Shown: in pieces, positions 27,887 to 37,132 of the stretch
How the letters are laid out: each line of letters begins with the position of its first letter
How positions within the stretch are numbered: the stretch's first letter is position 1
Assembly (NCBI RefSeq): GCF_022829725.1
Contig: NZ_JAKSYG010000217.1
Coordinates: 1 to 64,000 of the forward strand
Source: Methylobacterium sp. E-005
GTDB taxonomy: Bacteria; Pseudomonadota; Alphaproteobacteria; Rhizobiales; Beijerinckiaceae
Direction: 5' to 3'
DNA length: 64,000 bases
The notes under the pieces: model-generated
The model's input: the letters and a program-made list of their open reading frames with translations, nothing else
What the model was told of the DNA's origin: nothing
Databases searched by the model: none
Made by a program: the position numbers and the translations under genes

Positions 27887-29137
27887 TCAGACCGCGCGGG
27901 CCTCGTGCATCGCCCGGATCTGCTCCTGGGTGTAGCCCAGGTCTGCGAGCACCTCGTCGGTGTGCTCGCCGAGCAGCGGCGAAGCCTTCACCTCGACCTG
28001 CATGTCGGAGAACTTGATCGGGCTTCCGACGGTCAGGTACTTGCCGAGCTTCGGGTGCGCCACCTCGACGACGGTGCCGCTCGCGCGCAGGGACTTGTCC
28101 TCGGCGATCTCCTTCATCGACAGCACCGGCGCGCAGGGGATGTCGTAGGTGCGCAGGATGTCCACCGCCTCGAACTTGGTCTTGTCGGCAAGCCACTCCT
28201 CGATCGTCTTGAAGATGTCGAAGATCTTGTCCTGGCGGGCGCGGGGGGTGTTGTAGCCCGGATCGGTGATCCACTCCTCCTTGCCGAGCGCCTTGCAGAT
28301 CGGTGCCCAGGCGTGGCCCTGGATCGTGAAGTAGATGTAGGCGTTCGGGTCGGTCTCCCAGCCCTTGCACTTCAGCACCCAGCCCGGCTGGCCGCCGCCG
28401 CCCGCATTGCCGCCGCGCGGCACCACATCGGAGAACTCGCCGTGGGGGTATTGCGGGTATTCCTCGAGGTAGCCGAGGGCGTCGAGGCGCTGCTGGTCGC
28501 GCAGCTTCACGCGGCAGAGGTTGATGACCGAGTCCTGCATCGACACGGCGACCTTCTGGCCCTTGCCAGTCTTGTTCTTCTGGTGGAGCGCCGTGAGAAT
28601 GCCGATCGCGAGGTGCATGCCGGTGTTCGAGTCGCCGAGCGCGGCGGCGCTGACGGTGGGCGGGCCATCCCAGAAGCCCGTGGTCGACGCGGCGCCGCCG
28701 GCGCACTGGGCGACGTTCTCGTAGACCTTCAGGTCTTCGTAGTGGTGCCCGTCGGAAAAGCCCTTCACTGAGGCGAGGATCATGCCCGGGTTCAGCTCCT
28801 GGATGCGCGCCCAGGAGAAGCCCATCCGGTCCAGCGCGCCGGGGCCGAAATTCTCGACCATCACGTCGGAATCCCGGATCAGCTTCTCGAGGACTTCCTT
28901 GCCAGCCTGGGTCTTGGTGTCGAGGGTGAGCGAGCGCTTGTTGGAGTTCAGCATCGTGAAGTAGAGCGCGTCCGCGTCCTCGACGTGACGCAGCTGCGTC
29001 CGGGTCACATCGCCGGCGCCGGGGCGCTCGACCTTGATCACGTCGGCGCCGAACCACGCCAGCAGCTGCGTGCAGGCCGGACCGGCCTGGACGTGCGTGA
29101 AGTCGATGATCTTGATGCCTTCCAGCGGCTTGCTCAT
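27887..29137 (-). CDS. frc: Formyl-CoA:oxalate CoA-transferase
   Basis: This 416-residue class III CoA-transferase moves CoA from formyl-CoA to oxalate, giving oxalyl-CoA for Oxc. Length and sequence match the family. Gln17 and the catalytic Asp169 (A-A-L-G-D-S-N-T-G-M) fall at the same numbers as in Oxalobacter Frc. Residue 48 is Gln rather than the Trp I recall for Oxalobacter Frc. A strong GGGAGGA site lies seven bases before the ATG at 29137. A PAS-domain gene lies 59 bp upstream on the same strand, so the two may be co-transcribed. A terminator follows. Confidence 0.95.
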   Translation of the reverse strand: MSKPLEGIKIIDFTHVQAGPACTQLLAWFGADVIKVERPGAGDVTRTQLRHVEDADALYFTMLNSNKRSLTLDTKTQAGKEVLEKLIRDSDVMVENFGPGALDRMGFSWARIQELNPGMILASVKGFSDGHHYEDLKVYENVAQCAGGAASTTGFWDGPPTVSAAALGDSNTGMHLAIGILTALHQKNKTGKGQKVAVSMQDSVINLCRVKLRDQQRLDALGYLEEYPQYPHGEFSDVVPRGGNAGGGGQPGWVLKCKGWETDPNAYIYFTIQGHAWAPICKALGKEEWITDPGYNTPRARQDKIFDIFKTIEEWLADKTKFEAVDILRTYDIPCAPVLSMKEIAEDKSLRASGTVVEVAHPKLGKYLTVGSPIKFSDMQVEVKASPLLGEHTDEVLADLGYTQEQIRAMHEARAV

Positions 29138-29196
29138 GGGGCGTCCTCCCTTGAAATGGTTGGTGGTTCGGTGAAGGCGATGCGCGTCAGGCCCGT

Positions 29197-29655
29197 TCAG
29201 GCCGGCACGGCGGCTTCGAGCGCGGCCACGCGCTGGCGCAGCTGCTTTTCTTCCGTCCAGCGCTCGGTCTCGTCGCGGATTACCGCGACGATCCCGGTCA
29301 CTTGGCCGGCGGCGTCCCGCACCATCCCCACCGTGAAGGCGATGGAGAGTTGGCGTCCGTCCTTGCAAATGGCCGGCACCCTCAGGGTCTCCGCCCCGTA
29401 GCGGGTGGTGCCGGTCCGCATCGTCTTGGCGTAGCCGTCCCAATGGCGACGGCGGTGCCGCTCGGGGGTGATCAGGTCGAGGGTCTGACCGAGCGCCTCC
29501 GCGGCGGTGAAGCCGAAGATCCGCTCCGCTGCGGGGTTCCAGATGGTGATGGCACCCTTCGGATCGGCCACGACGACGGCGTCGCCGATCGCCATCACGA
29601 GATGGGCAAGGTCTGAAGCCGTCCCGGCGATCGTGCCGGTCTCGCCATGGCTCAT
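29197..29655 (-). CDS. Single PAS-domain protein upstream of frc
   Basis: This 152-residue soluble protein is essentially one PAS domain (about residues 15-130; D-A-V-V-V-A-D-P-K-G, W-N-P-A-A-E-R-I-F-G-F) with a short C-terminal coiled coil. It resembles the FixL PAS fold, but the position of the FixL haem ligand appears to be Trp (H-W-D-G-Y), so haem binding is doubtful. There is no output domain. It precedes frc by 59 bp on the same strand, which suggests a sensory or partner role in oxalate metabolism; that role is inference. Confidence 0.8.
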   Translation of the reverse strand: MSHGETGTIAGTASDLAHLVMAIGDAVVVADPKGAITIWNPAAERIFGFTAAEALGQTLDLITPERHRRRHWDGYAKTMRTGTTRYGAETLRVPAICKDGRQLSIAFTVGMVRDAAGQVTGIVAVIRDETERWTEEKQLRQRVAALEAAVPA

Positions 29656-29952
29656 GGGCGGCCTTTCTCTCCGGACATGGAGCTAAAGTTCCAGCTCGTC
29701 GGCGCTAACACCGTGTTTCGCTGCTTGGCGCCGATGGTATTTGGTATGCCATATGATGAATGGCGTCAACGGCGGGGTAAGAGCTGCACTTTCATTCCAG
29801 CGCGATCTGTATCCCGCACCGGGATCGAGCGTCCCCGCCCGACGGCCGCCCGCCACCTATCGCATTCTCAGATTTGCCGCTTTCGGCGCGCAGGAGCGCC
29901 ACGGCCGACCGCATGGACCGGCGGTTCGGCGATCCGCCCGGGAGACGATCCG
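29656..29952. other. Divergent intergenic region between PAS gene and kpsT-like gene
   Basis: About 297 bases that should hold both promoters. The plus frame here is open upstream of the kpsT-like gene but encodes no recognisable domain, so it was not counted as coding. No convincing operator was identified. Confidence 0.4.
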
Positions 29953-30606
29953 GTGATCCGTTTCGAGAAAGTCAGCAAAGTCTACCGCACGGACGGTCAT
30001 AAGCGGACCATCCTTGAGCAGGCCTCGTTCACTCTGAAGCCAGGCATTTCCTACGGGATCCTCGGCATCAACGGCGCCGGCAAATCGACCACGATGCGGT
30101 TGATCGCCGGGACGGAGGATGCGACCCGAGGCAAGATCCATCGCGGCCTGCGCGTGTCGTGGCCGCTGGGATTCGCCGGCGGTTTCCATCCCAAGATGAC
30201 CGGGCGCGACAACGTCATCTTCGTGGCCCGGATCTACGGGGAGGATCCGCGCAAGGTCTTGGATTTCGTGGAGGACTTCTCCGAACTCGGCAGCTACCTC
30301 GACGTGCCGATCTACACCTACTCGTCCGGCATGGGCGCCCGCCTCGCCTTCGGCATGAGCATGGCGATCCCGTTCGACTGCTACCTGATCGACGAGATCA
30401 CCTCCGTGGGCGACGCCCGCTTCTCGAAGCGCTGCGACGAGGTGTTCTCCCAGCGCCGCAAGAACGCGGACATCATCATGGTCTCGCACTCCATGGAGAC
30501 GATCCGGAATTGGTGCTCGCAGGGCCTCGTACTGCTCAACGGCCGCGCGATCATCTACGAGGACGTCGACGACGCCATCGAGGTCTATCGGCGCCTCAAT
30601 GCATGA
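29953..30606 (+). CDS. Capsule polysaccharide ABC exporter, ATPase subunit (KpsT-like)
   Basis: This 217-residue ATPase is the usual size for KpsT/BexA/CtrD proteins. Walker A G-I-N-G-A-G-K-S-T is at 38-46, the signature region is Y-S-S-G-M-G-A-R-L-A-F-G, and Walker B is Y-L-I-D-E-I-T. It would drive export of a capsular or similar polysaccharide with a KpsM permease, which is not in this window. The GTG at 29953 with GGGAG eight bases upstream is chosen over an ATG at 29647, because the extra 100 residues match nothing. A KpsE-like gene follows. Confidence 0.88.
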   Translation: MIRFEKVSKVYRTDGHKRTILEQASFTLKPGISYGILGINGAGKSTTMRLIAGTEDATRGKIHRGLRVSWPLGFAGGFHPKMTGRDNVIFVARIYGEDPRKVLDFVEDFSELGSYLDVPIYTYSSGMGARLAFGMSMAIPFDCYLIDEITSVGDARFSKRCDEVFSQRRKNADIIMVSHSMETIRNWCSQGLVLLNGRAIIYEDVDDAIEVYRRLNA

Positions 30607-30756
30607 CCTGCCTCGCATGACGCGCCTCGGTCTGTCAGCATGCGGACATGCTTTTGCCGCGTCCGCGTGGGAGACGATCGGGACGCGCGGTGCGAAGCGG
30701 CCGCGTGACGTTCAGACGGATCGACTTGGATGGCCGGGGAGGCCGGGAATCAAGCC

Positions 30757-31998
30757 ATGAACATGGAGATCCGGAAAGCCGAGGGGCAGCCGGTCACGAC
30801 CGCCGAGCGCCAGCAGGCCATCACCGAGTCGCTGCGGCAGATCGCGCGGATGTCGCGCTTCGCCGATCGCAAGAAGGGCATCCGGTCCTACCAGAGCCAC
30901 GTCAAGAACGATCCCTGGATCCCGATCCTGTTCGTGGTCTGCTTCGCGCTGCCGACCCTGGCCGGAGCGATCTATTTCGGGCTGATCGCCTCGGACCGGT
31001 ATGTCACCGAGGCGCGCTTCGCGATCCGGCCGGCCCTCGGTGCGGCCGACAAGGCTGCCCCGGATGCGGTGGGGACCACCGCCGGCGTGTCGAGCCAGAT
31101 GGTGGCCCAGGATACGTTGATTACGAAGGAGTACATCGTCAGCCGGCCGATGCTGGAAGCCCTCGAAGCGCATCTGCCCCTGCGTGAATGGTTCAGCAAC
31201 GACAACATCGACTACATCTCGCGCTTCGATCCGGACAAGCCGATCGAGAAGTTCCTTCGCTACTGGAAGCGACGCGTCGATATCGACATCGAACCCAGCT
31301 CCGGGATCATGGCGGTCAGCGTGCAGGCGTTCGACCCGGATCAATCGCTCGCCATCACCAAGGCGGTGATGAAGGAGGCCGAGCGGATGGTGAACGACCT
31401 GAGCGTGAAGGCGCGTGAGGATGCGGTCTCCGAGAGCACCCGCGAATTGAAGCTCGCCGAGGAGCGGATGACCAAGATCCGCCTCGCGATGCGGGACCTG
31501 CGCAACCGCGAGGGTGTGCTCGATGCGCAGAAGTCCAACGAGGTGAATCTGAAGATGGTGGCCGAGTTGCGCGCCTCCCGGATCAACCTCGCGGTCCAGC
31601 TCGCCATCGGTCAGCGGGACCTGGGTCCCGAGTCCCGCCGCATCATCGACATCAAGCAGCAGATCAAGGATCTCGACGAGAACATCGCCCGGATCGAGCG
31701 GCAATCCGCCAGCCAGGACCCCGAGCAGAAACGCCTCCTGTCGGATGCGTTGACGCGGTTCGAGGCCCTGGAGAACGATCGCAAGAACGCCGAGAAATAC
31801 TATCAGGCGGTGCTGACCGCCTACGAGCGGTCCCGCATGGTCGCGGCCCGCCAGATCGAGTTCTTCAGCCCGATCGTCGAGCCGGTACGGGCCGAATCGT
31901 CGACGGAGCCGCGGCGCTTCCTGATGATCAGCCTGATCACGGCGGGGTCCGCCGTGCTGTTCGCCGCTGCCATGTTCGCCCGCAAGATGATGGCCTGA
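30757..31998 (+). CDS. Capsule export inner-membrane protein (KpsE/BexC/CtrB family)
   Basis: This 413-residue polysaccharide co-polymerase/adaptor has a membrane helix near residues 50-72, a long periplasmic region with strong coiled coil (about 200-330; S-T-R-E-L-K-L-A-E-E-R-M and similar) and a second helix at the C-terminus (about 388-408). It joins the KpsMT exporter to an outer-membrane channel. It lies 150 bp after the KpsT-like gene. An in-frame ATG at 30730 is an alternative start. Confidence 0.85.
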   Translation: MNMEIRKAEGQPVTTAERQQAITESLRQIARMSRFADRKKGIRSYQSHVKNDPWIPILFVVCFALPTLAGAIYFGLIASDRYVTEARFAIRPALGAADKAAPDAVGTTAGVSSQMVAQDTLITKEYIVSRPMLEALEAHLPLREWFSNDNIDYISRFDPDKPIEKFLRYWKRRVDIDIEPSSGIMAVSVQAFDPDQSLAITKAVMKEAERMVNDLSVKAREDAVSESTRELKLAEERMTKIRLAMRDLRNREGVLDAQKSNEVNLKMVAELRASRINLAVQLAIGQRDLGPESRRIIDIKQQIKDLDENIARIERQSASQDPEQKRLLSDALTRFEALENDRKNAEKYYQAVLTAYERSRMVAARQIEFFSPIVEPVRAESSTEPRRFLMISLITAGSAVLFAAAMFARKMMA

Positions 31999-32029
31999 TC
32001 GGGCGCAGGACGGTTCGGGTCGCCGCCGT

Positions 32030-32632
32030 TCAGCGATTGGTGCCGATTGGAAGGTCGGGCTGGTTCGCCGCCGGTCCGACCGTGCCGCCGGTCCAGCCCT
32101 GCGATCGCCAGCCCTCTGCGCGCTCGTCGAGGTCGATCGAGCCCGCATGCGCCAGGATGCTCAGGACATGCTCGGCCCTGCTGTCGTCGGCCCGGACCGT
32201 CACCAGGGTCCCGCCGCGGCGGACGCCCTCGGCATAGGTCTCGGCCTCGCCCTCGCTAAGCCCCACGCCGGTGAGACCGCCGATCAGTCCGCCAGCAGCG
32301 GCTCCGACGCCGGCGCCCGTCACGGTGGCCACGAGCCAGCCGGCCGCAACGACCGGCCCGAGGCCCGGGATCGCCAGGAGCCCCAGACCGGCGAGGAGGC
32401 CGGCACCGCCCCCCAGGACCGTGCCGACCGTCGCCCCGGTCCCAGCGGAATCGACCGTCTCGTCCGGTTCCTGAGCCTTGTCGATGGGCGGCAGCGCCGC
32501 GGCGGCGGGATCGGGCCGGTTCGAAATGATGCTGATATCGCCGTGGGGAATGCCGGCCGCCTCGAGCTGGTCGACCGCGGAAGCGGCGGCGTCGTAATGG
32601 TCGAACAGGGCGGTCAGTGCGCGAGCGGCCAT
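32030..32632 (-). CDS. General stress protein-like (YflT/GsiB-17M-type N-terminus) with glycine-rich hydrophobic core
   Basis: This is a 200-residue protein. Residues 1-45 (L-F-D-H-Y-D-A-A-A-S-A-V-D-Q-L) match the 17M-type general stress domain. A Gly/Ala-rich hydrophobic middle (about 65-130) could insert in the membrane. The C-terminal part (R-R-G-G-T-L-V-T-V-R-A-D) is ferredoxin-like, as in related proteins. GGGAGAG precedes the ATG. No partner is evident; a stress role is inferred from family only. Confidence 0.75.
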   Translation of the reverse strand: MAARALTALFDHYDAAASAVDQLEAAGIPHGDISIISNRPDPAAAALPPIDKAQEPDETVDSAGTGATVGTVLGGGAGLLAGLGLLAIPGLGPVVAAGWLVATVTGAGVGAAAGGLIGGLTGVGLSEGEAETYAEGVRRGGTLVTVRADDSRAEHVLSILAHAGSIDLDERAEGWRSQGWTGGTVGPAANQPDLPIGTNR

Positions 32633-32864
32633 GGGACTCTCCCGGGACGGCGGGCCTAGGCCCGGTTCGGTGGCGATGCTGCCGGACGGACGTGGATGTC
32701 CGGCGCCGGGCGGTGCATTTATCGAGCGGTCAAGCGATGGAGTCGCGCCGGGTTCCCGCCCCCGGCCGCTCCGGTCTTAACGGGCCGCTAACCATCCGCC
32801 CGGCAGATCTTGCCGGGTTCGCCGCAGGGAACGCGTCCCGGGTGGGCGGCGACGGGTGGGATCG

Positions 32865-35012
32865 ATGGCGGAGACGGCGAGCGCGCCGACACGAATGAGC
32901 CCGGCGGCGATCCTGGGTCAGTTCACACTGCCCACGCGCGGCGACGTGCAGGCCCTGTCGAAGCGATCGGACCTCCTGTTCGCCACCGGCGTGCTGGGGA
33001 TCCTCGCGGTCCTGATCTTCCCGCTGCCCGCCATGCTGCTCGATCTGCTGCTGGCGGTCTCGATCATCACCTCGGTGCTGATCATGATGACGGGCCTGTC
33101 GATCGACAACCCGCTCGAATTCACCGTCTTCCCGACGCTGCTGCTCATCGCCACGATGCTGCGGCTCGCCCTGAACCTCGCCTCGACCCGCCTGATCCTC
33201 GGCCACGGCCACGAGGGCACAGCGGCGGCCGGCCACGTCATCGAGGCCTTCGGCCACTTCGTGATGGGCGGCAACTTCGTGATCGGGATCATCGTGTTCG
33301 CGATCCTGATCATCGTGAACTTCGTGGTGATCACGAAGGGCTCGGGCCGCATCGCGGAGGTTGCGGCTCGCTTCACCCTCGACGCGATGCCCGGCAAGCA
33401 AATGGCGATCGACGCCGATCTCTCGGCCGGCCTGATCGACGAGAAGGTCGCCAAGGCCCGGCGCTCGGCACTTGAGGAGGAATCCTCGTTCTTCGGCGCC
33501 ATGGACGGCGCATCGAAATTCGTGCGCGGCGACGCCGTGGCGGCCTTGTTGATCACCTTCATCAACGTGGTTGGCGGCATCATCATCGGGGTGGCGCAGC
33601 AGGGCCTGAGCTTCGGTGACGCCGCCAAGAGCTACACGCTGCTCACCATCGGCGACGGCCTCGCGAGTCAGGTCCCTGCCCTGATCGTGTCGACCGCGGC
33701 AGGCCTGCTGGTCTCCAAGGCGGGCGTGAAGGGCGCAGCCGACAAGGCGCTCGGTAAGCAGCTCGCGCATTATCCCAAGGCGCTCGGCATGTCGGCGGCG
33801 GTGATGCTGCTGATCGCGCTCCTGCCCGGCATGCCGATGCTGCCGTTCGTGCTGCTCGGCGGCGGCGCCGGCTACGCCGCGTGGCGGATCAACAAGACCG
33901 CCAAGGAGGCCCCGCCATTGGACGCACAGGGCGCTCCGATGGACGCCAAGGCCGTCGCGGCAGCCGCGGCCGGCAAAGAGGAGACTGTCACCGACCTGCT
34001 CAAGCTCGACGACCTGAAGCTCGAAATGGGCTACGCGCTCCTCGCCCTCGTCAACGGCGAGGGCCAGGACCGCCTCACCGACCAGATCAAGGCCCTGCGC
34101 CGGCAACTCGCGGCCGAACTCGGCTTCGTGATGCCCTCCGTGCGCATCCTCGACAACGTCCAGCTCGATGCCAACACCTACGTGGTGCGGGTGAAGGAGA
34201 TTGAAGCGGGGACCGGCCGCATCTTCCCCGGCCAGTTCATGGCGATGGACCCGATGGGCGGACAAGTCCAGCTGCCGGGCCAGCACATGCTGGAGCCGAC
34301 CTTCGGGCTTCCGGCCACCTGGATTGATGCCGCGCTGCGCGACCAGGCCCAGGTCAAGGGCTACACAGTCGTCGACGCCGCGACCGTGGTTTCCACGCAT
34401 CTCACCGAGGTCATCAAGGCGCACGTCTCCGAGCTCCTCAACCACGTCGAGGTCTCGAAACTGCTGCGTGAGCTGCCGAAGGAGCATACCGAACTCCTCA
34501 AGGAGATCGTGCCGTCGCAGATCTCGACCACCGGTATCCAGCGGGTGCTGCAATTCCTGCTGGCCGAGCGCGTCTCGATCCGCGACCTGGGCGCCATCGT
34601 GGAGTCGATCGCCGAGGTGGCGGGCGGGGTGAAGAACCCGCGCGACGTGGTCGAGCACGTCCGCGCCCGACTCGGACGGCAGATCTGCGCCCAGTATCAG
34701 GACCAGACCGGCAGCCTGCCGATCATCACCTTGTCGCCGGCCTGGGAGCAGGCCTTCCTCGAATCAATCGTCGGCGAGCGGGAGGAACGCTATCTCGCGA
34801 TGCAGCCTTCGAAGCTGAGCGAGTTCGTCACCGTCGTACGCGACCGATTCGAGACCGCGGCGCGGCAAGGCGAGATGCCGGTGCTGGTCACCTCGACCCA
34901 GACCCGGCCCTTCGTGCGCTCGATCATCGAGCGGTTCCGCCGGGAGACCCCTGTGATGAGCCAAGCCGAGATCCACCCGCGGGCGCGGCTGCGGACGGTG
35001 AGTTCGATCTGA
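32865..35012 (+). CDS. flhA: Flagellar export gate protein FlhA
   Basis: This 715-residue inner-membrane component of the flagellar type III secretion gate has eight N-terminal helices (about 30-330) followed by a large cytoplasmic domain that forms the nonameric ring. Conserved cores include N-L-A-S-T-R-L-I-L, the FHIPEP-like R-S-A-L-E-E-E-S-S-F-F-G-A-M-D-G-A-S-K-F and N-V-V-G-G. The ATG at 32865 has GGGTGGG upstream; a GTG at 32856 is possible. Other export genes (fliI, fliJ) are 2-3 kb downstream. Confidence 0.97.
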   Translation: MAETASAPTRMSPAAILGQFTLPTRGDVQALSKRSDLLFATGVLGILAVLIFPLPAMLLDLLLAVSIITSVLIMMTGLSIDNPLEFTVFPTLLLIATMLRLALNLASTRLILGHGHEGTAAAGHVIEAFGHFVMGGNFVIGIIVFAILIIVNFVVITKGSGRIAEVAARFTLDAMPGKQMAIDADLSAGLIDEKVAKARRSALEEESSFFGAMDGASKFVRGDAVAALLITFINVVGGIIIGVAQQGLSFGDAAKSYTLLTIGDGLASQVPALIVSTAAGLLVSKAGVKGAADKALGKQLAHYPKALGMSAAVMLLIALLPGMPMLPFVLLGGGAGYAAWRINKTAKEAPPLDAQGAPMDAKAVAAAAAGKEETVTDLLKLDDLKLEMGYALLALVNGEGQDRLTDQIKALRRQLAAELGFVMPSVRILDNVQLDANTYVVRVKEIEAGTGRIFPGQFMAMDPMGGQVQLPGQHMLEPTFGLPATWIDAALRDQAQVKGYTVVDAATVVSTHLTEVIKAHVSELLNHVEVSKLLRELPKEHTELLKEIVPSQISTTGIQRVLQFLLAERVSIRDLGAIVESIAEVAGGVKNPRDVVEHVRARLGRQICAQYQDQTGSLPIITLSPAWEQAFLESIVGEREERYLAMQPSKLSEFVTVVRDRFETAARQGEMPVLVTSTQTRPFVRSIIERFRRETPVMSQAEIHPRARLRTVSSI

Positions 35013-35079
35013 ACCGGAGGGGATAGGGGCGTGGCCGACTCCGCGGGACGCCTCCCTCCCCAGCCTGGGATGTTCACAC

Positions 35080-35340
35080 ATCTGGGTCCGACACCGAACT
35101 CCGCGGCGGAGCCCCCCTCTCCCGGGCGGGCTACGATGATCACACCTCCTGGTCGAACACCGAGGCCCGCGGCAGAGCGCGACGGCCCCCTCTCGAGCGG
35201 GAGAGGGTTGGGGTAAGGGACAAGAACGCTCAGGATCGAGCGCGCCGCCGGGTCACGCGTTATCCGGACCGACCTGATCCCTCACCCGGCTTCCTGCGAA
35301 AGCAGACCTCTCCCGCACGGGAGAGGGCGCGCGCGCTCGA
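35080..35340. repeat. Cluster of extragenic palindromic repeats
   Basis: The 433-bp gap between flhA and the YbhN-like gene is filled with hairpins. CCCTCTC (35188-35194) pairs with GAGAGGG (35201-35207); CTGC-GAAA-GCAG is at 35294-35305; CCTCTCCC (35307-35314) pairs with GGGAGAGG (35319-35326). The same C-rich/G-rich family appears near 20.6 and 39.7 kb. No gene was seen here. Confidence 0.65.
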
Positions 35341-35445
35341 AACCAAACCGAAGTGGCCGGGCTCGAAATGTGAATCCGTCAGGGTCCCATCAGAGGGGGG
35401 GCAGGGAGTTGCGGCGCTCGACGTGCCCTGCTCCGCTGACCCGCC

Positions 35446-36519
35446 TCAGATCGCCTTCTCCTTGAGCTCCCGCTCCAGTTCGTGCGCGTCGAGCCCCGGC
35501 GCGACGACCGGCGGCTCCGGCACGGCGGTGGCTTTGGGTCCGTGCGCCGCAGAGCCGATTGCGGCTGCCAGCCTGGACCGCTCGAACGCGATGACCACGA
35601 TCACCGAGATCAGCGCTGGGATCCAAAAATAAAACACACGGAAGACCAGCAGCGCGGCAATGACCGCGTTCTTACGCGTCTCATCGGTCTCCGCGATATT
35701 CATCGCCGTGAGGAAGACGATCTCGAAGACACCCAAGCCGCCCGGTGCATGAGAGGCGAGCGCCACCGAGAAGGAAGCCAGGAAGATGGCAAGCACCGGG
35801 ATGAAGCTCGGGTTCACCGTGTCGGGCAGGGCGAAGTAGATGATCCCGGCGGCTCCCAGGAGCTCCAAAGGCGCAGCCGCAAGCTGGCGCAGCATGATCC
35901 CCGGACGCGGGTATTCGAGCTTGAACTTCCGGAGGTTTATCGGCGGCAGGTGCAGGAGTGATCCGGCCACGTAGAGGGCGACGAACGTCAGCATGCCGAT
36001 GCCAACCACGACCGCCGTGCCCGGATTCGTGAGGATGGCGGGCAGCTTGTCTTGAAGGCGGGCCAGCAGGTGCGGATCGTAGACCAGCGTGAAGCCGCCG
36101 AGCAGCACCGTGCCCAGGAAGAAGGTGAACGAGCAGAGCGCCACCAGTACGGCGACCTGCGCCGCGGTGAGTCCCTTCGCCGTGTAGGCCCGGTAGCGCA
36201 CCAGGGCGCCGGAGAAGACCGAGGCGCCGATGTTGTGCGAGAGCGCGTAGGTCGTGAACGAGCAGAGCGAGACGAACACCAACGAGATGTGGCGGACACC
36301 CAGATGCAGCAGCGCGATCCGGTCGTACCAAGCGAGCGCCGCGTAGGCCACCAGGGTCGAAAGCGCCGCGAGCAGGATCCGGTGCGGCGGGATCGCCAGC
36401 ACCGCGGCCCAGATCGCTGAGAGCGAAGTCGTCTTCAATTCCTGGTAGAGAAAATAGCCCGAGACGACGACGGCGGCGAGGCCGATGAGTGGCCAGATGA
36501 ACTCGCTGATCTTCTTCAT
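35446..36519 (-). CDS. YbhN/UPF0104-type integral membrane protein (LPG synthase TM-like)
   Basis: This 357-residue protein has about eight membrane helices and the conserved S-H-A-P-G-G-L-G-V-F-E segment of the lysylphosphatidylglycerol synthetase transmembrane family. It lacks the C-terminal aminoacyl-transfer domain, so it is not an MprF enzyme. A lipid-handling or flippase-like role is suggested for relatives. The C-terminal tail (Pro-rich, then Glu/Lys-rich) is cytoplasmic. It sits among flagellar genes but has no evident flagellar role. Confidence 0.82.
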   Translation of the reverse strand: MKKISEFIWPLIGLAAVVVSGYFLYQELKTTSLSAIWAAVLAIPPHRILLAALSTLVAYAALAWYDRIALLHLGVRHISLVFVSLCSFTTYALSHNIGASVFSGALVRYRAYTAKGLTAAQVAVLVALCSFTFFLGTVLLGGFTLVYDPHLLARLQDKLPAILTNPGTAVVVGIGMLTFVALYVAGSLLHLPPINLRKFKLEYPRPGIMLRQLAAAPLELLGAAGIIYFALPDTVNPSFIPVLAIFLASFSVALASHAPGGLGVFEIVFLTAMNIAETDETRKNAVIAALLVFRVFYFWIPALISVIVVIAFERSRLAAAIGSAAHGPKATAVPEPPVVAPGLDAHELERELKEKAI

Positions 36520-36664
36520 GAACACCGACGCCCCGGGGAGAGCCCCTGATGCGCCGTCGCGCGGCGCCCTGCAAGCGGCCTGACGCCACCGCGGCCCCCC
36601 TTGTCAGGTGATCATGACGGTTTCGTGCCATGCACCCTGCCGAGCCGACGTCGCGCGGACCTCC

Positions 36665-37072
36665 TCAGCCGCGGGCGCGGTTGAGCCCGATCCCGTCCAT
36701 CGCGGCCTGATCGCGGACCGATTCGGCCGCCCGCTCGGCGGTGCGTTCGCGATCGTTCAGGATCTCGACCTTCTTGAGCTCCTCGAAGGCCTCGCCGAGC
36801 TCAGCCTTTGCCTCCGCGAGCTGACCCTCCAGGGCCTGGGCGGATTGGCGCATGTTGTCCCGGCGGGTCGCCGCAGCGCGGGCATAGGTCGGGTAGGCGA
36901 AATGACCGACATCGGTGATGCCGGCGCGGGCCTCCTCCACGGAGACCTCGCGATCGAGTTCCACCGCCATGCGCTGGAAGTCGGCCATCATCATCTCGAT
37001 CTGGGTCACGCGCCGGCGCTTCTCGTCGACCTGGAAGCGGCGCAGGCGGATCAGCGTGTCACGCGATTTCAT
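36665..37072 (-). CDS. fliJ: Flagellar export chaperone FliJ
   Basis: This 135-residue coiled-coil protein contains the pattern L-I-R-L-R-R-F-Q-V-D-E-K-R-R-R-V of alphaproteobacterial FliJ. FliJ forms the stalk of the FliI ATPase and escorts export chaperones to FlhA. The ATG at 37072 starts M-K-S-R-D-T-L. It lies 60 bp downstream of fliI on the same strand, so fliI-fliJ is probably one transcript. Confidence 0.88.
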   Translation of the reverse strand: MKSRDTLIRLRRFQVDEKRRRVTQIEMMMADFQRMAVELDREVSVEEARAGITDVGHFAYPTYARAAATRRDNMRQSAQALEGQLAEAKAELGEAFEELKKVEILNDRERTAERAAESVRDQAAMDGIGLNRARG

Positions 37073-37132
37073 CAGGACGCTCACTCCACGCAACGCTCAA
37101 GCCCGAGCCTCGGATCATACCCAGGCCGCGCC

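Noticed and set aside
29647..29952. Long N-terminal extension of the KpsT-like protein
   Set aside because: The extra 100 residues are Arg/Pro-rich and match nothing; GTG at 29953 gives the family length and has a good ribosome site.
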